DNA of 64,000 bases, taken from positions 1,237,001 to 1,301,000 of the forward strand of contig JARCOQ010000026.1 of the NCBI GenBank assembly GCA_029207755.1. The letters run 5' to 3'. This stretch comes from Chamaea fasciata. Taxonomy: Eukaryota; Chordata; Aves; Passeriformes; Sylviidae. Numbering within the stretch: position 1 is the stretch's first letter; every line of letters begins with the position of its first letter. Under the pieces are notes generated by a model. The model was not told where the DNA came from, made no database searches, and saw only the letters and a program-made list of their open reading frames with translations. Made by a program: the position numbers and the translations under genes. Of the stretch, positions 48,201-57,823 are shown piece after piece.

Positions 48201-51200
48201 TTCAGGCTTGTGGAGGGCTGGTGTTTTGGGCAAGGAGGTAAATGAGAAATGGGCAGGGTCTCAGCTGAGATCCCGCCCTACAGTGGGATCAGAGGAGAAA
48301 GGAAAAGCCAGGTGTGATGGAAGGGAGAGCTGCTGGTGAGAGGAGTGAAGAAATGAGTAAGGGATATGACGGGTAACCTGAGGACAGCGAGTCCCAGGAG
48401 TTGTGGAATGGTAACATTGGGATAGGCATCCATTCCACTGGATACTTCGTGTCCCAGCCCCAAAGTGAGCCCTACTGCAGGCCCAACGCAGCCTTTGGGG
48501 CCTTACCAGCTCTGTGGCCAAAATCTCCCCACTGAAAAATCACCAAGAATAATTCCAGGTGGCATCAGCAGCCAATGGTTGTGAAGATTCACCCCTCACA
48601 CACACGTGAAGGAGGATAACCTGCACAGGGACAGGGAACATGGAAAAGTCTGGGATGGGAATTCCTGGGGACAAACACTGTAGAGATACAGATCCCCAAA
48701 ACCACTTCTGTCTCCAGTGGCCTGACTTCTGCCGTGCTCAGACAGCTCAGACACCTTCCTGAATGAACAGAAACAACAATTTCAGTGAGTCTGGGGTGTG
48801 TTTAGGTGTCAGATGATAAGAACACAGCTGACCCTGCCTGTCCTGCCTTTCCCAGCCGTTATAGGGGCACCACAAGTAGACCACATTCCCCATGTTCGCT
48901 CCATAAAGTTCCTGATCCGGCCCCCCCTGACCCCCCTGCGGGGTGAGGATGACCAGCAGCTCACCGTGGAGGACATTTACAGCAAATTTGGGGCTGTGGA
49001 TTATCACCTGACTCTATTCAACCAGAGGACACACCAGCAGGTAAAGCACAGCCTCGGGCACTGGGATGCTAGAAATCCCATTCCACATGAGCTGGAGAAG
49101 GATTTCTGATGTGCAAGGGGAAGTCTTGACAACAGGAACTTTAAGATTTCTTCTTAAATTCTGGGGGAAAAAAGGACTTTCCAATAGTATTGTATAAGTA
49201 GCAAAAAGTAAAAGCATTGGTGGCTAGAAATTCCTTAAGTAGTCCAAGTCTTAAGCAACTGAAATGCAAAACTAAATAGAGAAACAATAGAAAACAAAAT
49301 CATGTAAATATGATTCAGAAAAAAACCAGAATTACATACATACATACATAATATTTAGAGCCCCCTAAGACCTCATTAGTAAATAATACTTCATGCTGAA
49401 TTTTGTAGTCTGAATTGAAGAAAATTTAATCCTCCCCAAGTACAGATTTGACTTTTCTTTTCAACAGTGGACAAAGAATGAGCACAGCAAAGAATTTGAA
49501 GTTTCCAACTTGGACCCAGACACTGAATACAACGGGACAGTTTATATCTGCCTGCTGCAGAAGAGAAGCAAACCTCAAGTGTTTTGGGTGAAAACACTGG
49601 CAGGTGAGGCTGTTAACTCTGCTGGAAGCTGAAAAGCCCAGCTGGGATATTGGACACACAAAATGCACTGATTTTCAGCTCGGAACATTTTAATACTTTA
49701 AAAATTCGTTCCTGTGAGACTAAACCTGTGACACCACCCAGCTAATTGTGACATTTTTCTAATCCAGCTCCTTTTCCACTTGTTCTTTCCCCAGACAAGA
49801 CGTGGGTTCTGTACTGTTTGGTGGCCCTGGCCTTCTGTGCCGGGCTGGTTTGTGCTGCCAGCGCTTACGTGATCTACAAATACATCAAGCAGCGCAGTGC
49901 CCAGCCCAGGGCCTTGGTGAGTGCCCTGCAGCCACTGCAGCTCAGCCTGGAAATCACAGAATCATCCTGCCTGGGGCTGGAAGGACATGAGGGATCATTT
50001 AGTCCATGCCCTGCTATGGGGTCCACACCTGCCACTGCCCCAGGTGGCTCCAGGCCCCGATGTCCAGCCTGGCCTTGGACCTGGCAGGGACCCAGGGGCA
50101 GCCACAGCTGCTGTGCCAGGGCCTGAGCACCCTCTGAGGAAAGCATTTCACCCCAATTTCCAACCTAAACCCACCCTCCTTCATTGAAAGGGTTAATGAA
50201 CTTGGTCAGAACCCAAACTGAGCCCCTCCTAAATCCCCAGTTCCCCCTGAAACCCTGGGATTGTCACCTATCCCTCATCTCCCACAGCAACTATTGGGTT
50301 TTCATGCTGATGAGCTCCAGGATTTTCATGCTATTCCCACCCTGCAGGGCTTAGGCCAAATCTTGCAAAAGCAGGAGATTTTCTTCCTCGTGTTTCAAGG
50401 CTGCTCGGTTGAAACACAATGAGAAATGTCTGTATTCCTGTGAATGGTCATTAGGGTGACCAAAACAGAGTTGTTTTGTCAGTAGAGCAGATCCCTGGTG
50501 GCTGTTACCGGCTTTTACCGACACTTCTCCAAAGGAAATGTTAGAGTAACTAAAGCAAACCTTCAAGGTCACAGCTTCTTGTTAGTAACTCGTGCTTTTT
50601 TATCTCCTCCACCAGGACTTCAGAGGGATTTCATCGTTCCAGCCCCTCACGCTGACAGTGGAGCACATCATAAAGCCCCTCAGCTTATCCAAACCTTCCC
50701 TTTTCATCCCTGAAGTGCAGCTGGCCCAGATGAGCCAACATTTAGACTGGAGCCTGGAGCCACCACGGCCTTTCTGTGCCTACCAGCAGCAGGCAGATGT
50801 CCCAACATTCCAGCTGCCCCCTCGGCCATCCCAGGTGGAAATCTCGGCTCCGAGCTCCTACGCTCCGCAGACGGCCACGGGCGGCCTGCCCCTCACCTAC
50901 GGGATGTGTGTGGGGGGCACAGACCACGCCGAGCGCGGCTCACAGCCCGACCAAAGGCTGAAGGAAGCTTCCCCAGATCGTTCCGTGGATGGAAAACTCC
51001 AAAGCCAGGCGCTGGGAAAGAGCTGTAGCCTCTGGGATTACAGAGAGCAGCAGCCAAAGGTGGCCACATGGAAGAGCAGGGACAGGCTGGAGTCGGTGGT
51101 GCTCCAGGGGAGCCCCGGGCAGAGGCGGCTGCTGCACAGTGAGGGGCTGCAGAAGGCCGAGTGTGTATCCCAGCTGTCCCTGGCTTTGGTGGAGCAGGGA

Positions 51201-51560
51201 GGATGCTACAGACAACAGGCAGAGCTGCCGCCGCTGCTGCCCGCAGGGAAGGCCGCCCCAGACTGGGAGCCAGAGGAGGAGCTGCTGGCTCCTCTGTCCA
51301 CAGCGCTGCTCCTGTCGCTCCACACCGGGAACGACTGTCCCGGAGAGACCCACGGGGAGCGGTGGATGCTGCCAGAGTCATCCCCACATCCCGCACACAA
51401 AGTGCAGCTCGAAATGTTCCCAGCAGCGCAGGAGCTGGGCTGCACGGAACTGAGCGTGGCCCCGGGCAGCGGGGACACGGGCACTCCTCTCACCATGCTC
51501 TTCAAAGATTTGGACTTGAAAGTGCAGTGGGATGAGGAGGATAGCACAGGAGTTTATTAG
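45212..51560 (+). CDS. IL22RA1: IL22RA1, interleukin-22 receptor subunit alpha-1 (7 coding exons)
   Basis: IL22RA1 is the ligand-binding chain for IL-22 (with IL10RB) and for IL-20/IL-24 (with IL20RB), signalling through JAK1/TYK2 to STAT3 in epithelia. Coding exons: 45212-45254, 47442-47574, 47964-48136, 48856-49040, 49468-49603, 49795-49916, 50616-51560 (1737 bases, 578 aa; human 574). Phases 1-2-1-0-1-0 are the same as in IFNLR1, as expected for tandem paralogues. Exon 1 gives a short signal peptide (MQPFLIVLAGVSVVG). Exons 2-5 form two fibronectin-III-like domains; NFENILTW in domain 1 is identical to human, and N-glycosylation sites (NLS, NFT, NGT) are visible. The membrane helix is about 227-249. 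Box 1 PRALDF (261-266) straddles the exon 6/7 junction. The tail has YxxQ motifs at Tyr 320, 346, 406 and 462 and ends near LDLKVQWDEED, matching the human C-terminal LALTVQW block. The start codon context is weak. Confidence 0.96.
45653..45900 (-). mobile_element. CR1 LINE 3' fragment in IL22RA1 intron 1
   Basis: The segment reads catagagtggctgggctggaagggact, then catgggcagggacaccttcc, cctgcccaccctcccaggga and tatctaatctagatctaccc, nearly parallel to the copy at 42.6 kb. It is in minus orientation, antisense to the host gene. Confidence 0.9.
49336..49352. repeat. ACAT microsatellite in IL22RA1 intron 4
   Basis: Four copies of acat occur in an AT-rich stretch between IL22RA1 exons 4 and 5. 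Confidence 0.75.
49951..50185 (-). mobile_element. CR1 LINE 3' fragment in IL22RA1 intron 6
   Basis: The segment starts 35 bases downstream of the exon 6 donor with aaatcacagaatcatcctgc and ggggctggaaggacatgagg. It continues with ctgccactgccccaggtggc, ggccttggacctggcaggga and cagccacagctgctgtgcca. It is in minus orientation. Confidence 0.85.
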
Positions 51561-51574
51561 CGTCACTTCGTGGT

Positions 51575-51580
51575 ATTAAA
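51575..51580 (+). terminator. Proximal poly(A) signal of IL22RA1
   Basis: ATTAAA, the commonest variant poly(A) signal, starts 15 bases after the stop codon and is followed by a GT-rich tgttgtcttg about 10 bases on. Use of this site would give a 3' UTR of only about 30-45 bases. The distal GATAAA pair near 52.15 kb is the alternative. Confidence 0.4.
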
Positions 51581-52123
51581 GTCCAGATTATGTTGTCTTG
51601 CATGAAACAGAAGCAATGCAAACCCACAGCTGATCCTGGCTGTACTGACACAGCTCAGGGCTGTCACTGTTCCATCGTGGAGTTTGGTGCCTTTTTTCAT
51701 AGAATTACCCCTTGTTACACTGCAATACTGTACCTCTGCACTTGACCAGCAGGTCTTTATTTCCCGCATATTCTCAAATTTATTATGAATTGGATTACTT
51801 TAAAAGATCAGTTAAGATTCAGTTTCCAATGCCAGATTCGGTTTACTGAAAATTTAGCAAAATTCACAGCAAACTGTGTCTGCTCTTTACCAACACCAAA
51901 ATCGAGGGCTGGGATGCACCCTCCCTTTGAAGAAATTCAGGTATGCAAACCTAGAAGTATTTAATGCACCACGGTACAGTCAATGAAGTAAATAGTTATT
52001 GGTGTTCTACTCTTGGATAAATGACTTGGAAAAGAGCGTTCCACCTCCCTGGAATGGACTTTGCCTTTAAAGGAGTCCTTGAAAGCTCCTGATGCAACAA
52101 TTCTGTGCAATATGTCCCTGTGG

Positions 52124-52181
52124 TTTTTAATACTTGTACAAAGATAAAGCCTTTTTTAATACCTGTACAAAGATAAAGCCT
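52124..52181 (+). repeat. 29-bp tandem duplication carrying poly(A)-like signals
   Basis: Two copies of a 29-base unit (tttttaatacttgtacaaag, then ataaagcc) differ at one main position (acttg versus acctg). Each carries a GATAAA variant poly(A) signal (52143-52148 and 52172-52177). The unit lies 560-620 bases beyond the IL22RA1 stop and may mark a distal 3' end. Confidence 0.6.
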
Positions 52182-54670
52182 TTTTCATCTCTGCAGCAGA
52201 TTAATGCAGCCTTGGCCCAGTTCTGAGATTTCTCAGCTGCTGCTCCTTTCTTTCTCTGCAGCAGTCACACATTCTCTTCCTCCCCCGAGGTCCCCAGGGA
52301 TGAAGCCCCTGGGATCACATTCCAGGCAGGAGGGGATGTGAGGATTTGCAGCCCTCCCAGTTCAGCCCTCAATCTCAGTTTATCCCGATCCATGCATTCA
52401 GTAATGCACAAAGGAGAGCAGGGAGGTCTGCAGCTCTTCCTCCCACCCCTCACTGCCCATGAGGAACCTGCTCCGTGGTCCTGCCACGTCCTCCAGAGCT
52501 GCCATGACCATTTTTGGGGAGTCAAAATCCTTAAAGCACGTGGAGCTCCACCAAAAGCAAGCTAAATTCTAATTCAGGGGCCAGAGGAGGTGATTATTTT
52601 TCATTCAGAGGAAGGCACAGTTCAACCTGTTCATTTCCACTGCTGGGGTGAAAAAATGTGTCTGAGGATATCAGTTTTAGAGAAGTGAAAGCATTTACAG
52701 GAATAAGCAAGGTTTGACTGGTATGGGGAAGTGTTTACTCAAAGAGACCAATGCTGACCAGAGGTAAAATTCTCTTCCCACTCCAAGTGCACGTGGGGGT
52801 TTTCTCAGCCCAGGAAAGCTGAAGTTAAGGCTAAATTCCACTTGCTTTGGGGTGATTTTGCAAATAAGGCTCATGAAGTGGAGATTTTTGATGCTTCAAC
52901 CCAGGATTAAAGGAATAGTCTCAGAAACTTTACAGGCCAAGGTTCAGCTCTGAGCTCCAGCACCAACAACTGACGAAGGACCGCAGCCCTGAGAGGGCAA
53001 AAGGTCAAAATTCCAAGTGTGGCCAAGAAGTGTCAGGGTATCAAAGACTGAAATAGGTGCGTGGCTTGGGCAGTGACCAGCAGGACATTTCCAGGGAGTT
53101 CCCTCCATACCATTCTCTCCCTAAAGGGTTTGTGGAATGTCCTTTGATCTGCTCTCTGTACTCCTGTGCCCCGAAAAACAACACAGAGAGAAATGCTGCA
53201 GCTCCTGGAGCTGTTCCCAAGGACAGGGAGACCCCAGGGGAACACTTTTTTTCCACTAAACCCCCTTGGAGAGGCATTTAAAGCCAGTGATGCCAATGAC
53301 CTTATTCAGAGTTGCCTGTGGGCTGCATATCTTGTATCAACAACATTCCCTGTGATGCTACCCAGGGGATAATCAAATGCCACAATGTCAACATTTTGGA
53401 TTGTGCTGTAAAACACAACCCCCAGCACAGGATGAGGTTGGGCAGGGATGTGTGGAAGGGATGGGGGAGAGCATTTGAATCTGCTGCTAAAATTATATAA
53501 AATTATGTTATTGTCTATTTTGAAAGCCTTTCCAAATCCCTCTGCAGAACCCCTGCCAGAGGCTCTGATCATGGCCGGACTGTAATACGTGTGTCCTCCT
53601 GCTGGAGGGCAGATGGGAACTGGGGGAAACCTGGGAATGGATTTTTAGGATGCACACAGGTGCCTAAAGATGCAAAGTGTCCCCGAGCTGGGACATCCAC
53701 CTCTCCTTCAGGCCCTTAAATATCTTCAGGGCTGCATTACCCCCGACTGAACAAAAGGCAGGAATGATTCCAGCCCCATCCCATCCTGTCTGTTCCGCCC
53801 TCGCAGCAGCTGTGATGCCAGGAGAGCCCTGTCCTACGGAGGGGCTGACTGCAACATCCTCAGCTTCCTGCTTTCGTCATGCCTTAGTCAATATTGATCT
53901 TTGAGGCCTGGATCTTCTGAGCAGAGGGAGATTGACTCTTGTCTTGTGACTCACTTCCTAAATTTAACATGTAGATAATTTTCCTCTTCGGAAAAGCTTG
54001 GAGAGAAATGTTGGTGCTGTTGAGTTTTATTGGAGCAAGGAAGACGTCATCTCTGCTGACCTCACTGCTTTCCTCTGCTCACAACCAAACGGATCCACTT
54101 GTGTCAAACAGCTGCTCCAGGACCTCCCTGTGTCCATCTCCTTCTGTGCAGGAACATCTCCAGATAAACAGCAGGATTTCAACATTGTTCCAAAGGTCTT
54201 CCCATGCAAGCCATCTGTGCCTGACAAAGCTCTCCTCCGGCAGTCACCCTGGCTGCTGCAGGGACCAGCTCTGACGGCTCTGGACAGTAAAAGCTGGAGG
54301 TGCCTTGCCCCAGGGAGCGTGTGTCCCCAGCAGATGTCACAGCAGTGACAGGTGAGCGCTGCAGCTCAGTTGTCACAGGGACACCCGAGGAGCAGGTGGC
54401 AGCTGTAACCCTAGAGCAAACATCGCTCTTTGTCTTCCCAGCTAAATCTGGGAGCTGGCATTGCACACACCCTGAGCAGCCCCGCTGGAAGTTCAGCAGG
54501 GATCCTTGCCCAGGGATGGACACTCTGCAAGGCAAGGATCCCCTTCTCCTTCCCTGCTTGTTCCTTTCTTCTGGCACTGGAGGGGGTTTGAACACCGGGA
54601 AAAATCACTGGTGAGCTTTTAACAAGTTCTCTGAGGAAAATCTTATACCGGGGACAAAAGGAAAGCTCCA

Positions 54671-54915
54671 GATTCTGGAGACTGGAAGGGATCACAGGGA
54701 TCATCAAGTTCAACCCCTGGCCCTGCCCAGACCCCCCAACAATCCCCCCTGGGCATCCCTGGAGCGCTGTCCAAAGGCTCCTGGAGCTCTGGCAGCCTCG
54801 GGGCCATGCCCATTCCCTGGGGAGCCTGGGCAGTGCCAGCACCCTCTGCGGGAAGAGCCTCGCCCTGATCTCCATCCCAACCCTCTCCTGACACAGCTCC
54901 TGCCCGTCCCTGGGT
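54671..54915 (-). mobile_element. CR1 LINE fragment
   Basis: The segment reads ctggagactggaagggatca and atcatcaagttcaacccctg, then tgtccaaaggctcctggagc, shared with the 16.8 kb copy, and gggaagagcctcgccctgat. It is in minus orientation. Confidence 0.85.
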
Positions 54916-57469
54916 CCTGCTCACAGAGAACAGTGCCTGCTCCTCTACATAAAAGAACTTCTATAACGGAGGGTTGATGTGACAAAATGAATGAAATTAT
55001 TAATTTTAAGCAGAATAGGTGATAATTACACATTACTTCTCATAATATGAAATTCAGGGAAGCCCTCAAGTGGCCATGGATTCAAAATCAATGAAAAGAG
55101 AAGTTTCCCTTCCCTCTGACAGCTCAGCTCACACCAAAGTGCTTCAGACATGCCATCCCAGCCCTTCCTTCATTGCTTTCTTAGGAATGTCACAAACAGC
55201 CACTAAATGAAGTTCACAGCTGGAAGTCCTGGCAGTTCTGGTGCTGGTCCTGCTGGGTTTCTTCTTTGTTTGGATGGTGAAGCAAACAAGGTTCCTAGGA
55301 ATGGCTCCTACTGCTACTGCACTAGATTTGATGGTGGAATTCGTTCCCACAGGACCTTCTGACACCACAGGAAACATCACCTGCTCCTCACGTTGCAGTT
55401 CCGAATGTTGGAACTGCAAGACCACCTCAAATAAATGGGAAATCAGCAATCTCTGTTCTCTGACCCTGCCCCAAACTCTCAGACACCACCACGGGCTGCT
55501 GGATACACAAAGCTCACCTGCCCTGAGGCACCAAGCCTTTGTTTGCTGGGAAAAGGAAATAAAACCCTCAGAGCCCACCAAAACCTGGGAGCTGCTGGAG
55601 CTCCTGGTGTAATCGGACACTGCCAGGATTTGCCATTGACTGAAGAGATGTCAAAGCAAATGATGTCACTCTGTCAGGCAGCAATGGCAAGGTTACCCCA
55701 AGGGACATTCCTGGCCAGGGTTAAAATACTCGCAATTCAGTTTAGATGCTTTGTGAGCTTCTATCCTAGAGGAGCAGAGCACAAGGAATTTTGGAGATCA
55801 TCTGGCAGATGTGGGAGGTGCTGGGTTGGCACTGCAGTGAGCCGGGCCATCCCCATTGTCCGGGGAGGGCCTGGCAGGGGCTATATTTGACTGCAGGATG
55901 GGCACTCCAACATGGGGAACATTCTTTTGGGGAGAGTCATCCTCGCTGTCATCAGCGGGGAGAAGGAAAAGCTCCTTTGTCCCGAGCCCTGCCTGGGGAC
56001 AGGGGCTCTCCCTGCAGCCTTCACCGGGTGAGTTTGGTTTATCTGCAAATAAACTGCTGTTTACTGTAAGATTTTGTAGGATCCTCAGAGCAGCATCGGT
56101 TGTTTTGTGTGGCAGCTTTGCTCGACTTGCACTGAAGAAGTAGATTACGCTTTGTGATTGTATCTGCTTTAATGATTGTTTTCCCAGTGTTGTTAGGATG
56201 AAAATCCTGGTTTGCCTCGTGTTTCCTCACCAGAATCTGCTCTGTTTTACTGGCATGTTTAGGAAATAATCTGCATTTGAATTGAGAAGTGTAGGTTTTA
56301 ACAGTGATTATAAAACAATGAAATTAATTCAGGGAAAAATAAAAGCCGTTATTTAGTAAAAATGAGTCTGTCTCAGTAATTATTCATGAGCAGGGAGACA
56401 AGGCTCTGATGCCCAGGATGACAGGACTCATTCTGCAGCTGAACCACTTCTGAAGACAGCAGAAGCGACAATTTGAAATTACAATGATGTGATTTTTCTC
56501 CATAAAAGCCTGTTTTATTTTCTTCTTCCTTTCCTTGTCAGCATTTGTTGTTTCTTCCAAAGTTAATGCCCACGAAGGAAATGTAATTCTGTATTTTAAT
56601 TTGCATGTTGGAATATTTTGCATTTACTGCAACAACTCTGCTTATTCCATGGACTGCTTATAAGAATTTATTTACGTCAACAGAAAAGTGTGCATGTAAA
56701 AAAACTGTATGAGAAATTTATACCAGGAAAAGCCGAGGGTTTGTATTTTTATCAAGTTTGGATTCAAGAGCAGCAAAGCTCAAATCCAGGTGGAAGATTT
56801 GCCAAGGGAAAATTTCAGTCATGGAACACGAGCTAGGGAAAGATTTACAACTATGCTTGAACAAATTCTATCCAGCAACAATTACATTTGCAAAGCTGCT
56901 TTTCCAAAGTAACCCGAGCTTTTAGAACGTGTAAATGTGCCCAGTGCAAGGATCCTGCCGGGTGGTTGGGATTTAACTGCAGGGACAGGGAGATGAGGAG
57001 GGATCCACTTTAAAAATTGACTTTCATTTAATGCCCACCCATTAGTCAGAGCCTTAAAGCAGAGCACTGTGGATTCCCAGAGCAGAGGCTGGGAACAGCC
57101 AGGGAGGGCTGGGAGCCTGGAGTGCCCACGTTTGCTCCTGTGTTTCACCTGTGGAATGGGATGTCTCCGGGAAACTTTCCTGGTCACTCTCGGGGAAAAT
57201 CCTGCTGTTCACTGAGCCCCTCCTTGCAGGCTGACATTCGGGAGGATGCTGTTTGCTCCATGATTTTTCAGCCTTTCCCTCAGAGCTCAGGAGAAACCCC
57301 TGATCCCTCAGGATGCAAAGGACTGGATAAATTATCCTCTGGGAGTGCTGGGCTGTGACTGCTCCCTGTGCAGCCTGGCAGTGGGGAGTTACAGATTCGT
57401 AGCTGGCAGCTTGAGGGAGAGCTCTGGTTCAGGAGCAGGAACTGCTGCAGCACCCTGGTTTGGTGGGAG

Positions 57470-57545
57470 GTGTCCCTGTCCCCCAGATGGGCTTTAGGGC
57501 CCCTTCCAACCCAAACCATCCCAGGATTCCTGACAAGATCCTGGA
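57470..57545 (+). mobile_element. CR1 LINE 3' tip, plus orientation
   Basis: The segment ccccttccaacccaaaccatcccaggattcc is the CR1 3' end in sense orientation, the only plus-oriented copy I found. It ends about 280 bases before the MYOM3 start codon. Confidence 0.75.
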
Positions 57546-57823
57546 GAAACAAATCTACCCACAAGGGGCTGCCTGCTCCCTGTCCTGGGACAGCTCCAGC
57601 TGCCCTCAGAGACTCCATTTCTCCCCCTGACCCCACTTCCCACTGAAGCACCATGAAGCAAACCCCTCTCACAGTGTGGATGTCAGAAATATTTTTATCT
57701 GAACCTTCACTCAGAGCCCCTGAACTCCAAAGCAGAGCAAGGACTTAAAAAGATTCTGTTGAAGTGTCTGATTTGAATGTTGAAATCTATTCCAGCAAGA
57801 AAGTCTGGCTTTGACATCCCACC

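Larger units (their letters stand above)
51561..57823 (+). other. IL22RA1-MYOM3 intergenic region
   Basis: About 6.3 kb start with the IL22RA1 3' UTR and include two CR1 fragments. Two short open frames (53998-54348 and 55241-55612) have no recognisable protein similarity and no splice support. The region at 55.9-56.9 kb is AT-rich unique sequence. The promoter and non-coding first exon of MYOM3 should lie here but could not be placed. Confidence 0.55.

Noticed and set aside
53998..54348. Overlapping 116- and 88-codon frames between IL22RA1 and MYOM3
   Set aside because: No recognisable domain. Two frames being open over the same DNA suggests chance.
55241..55612. 123-codon open frame with a hydrophobic start, possibly a small membrane protein
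   Set aside because: The hydrophobic stretch is short, the rest resembles nothing known, and there is no promoter, splice or poly(A) context.
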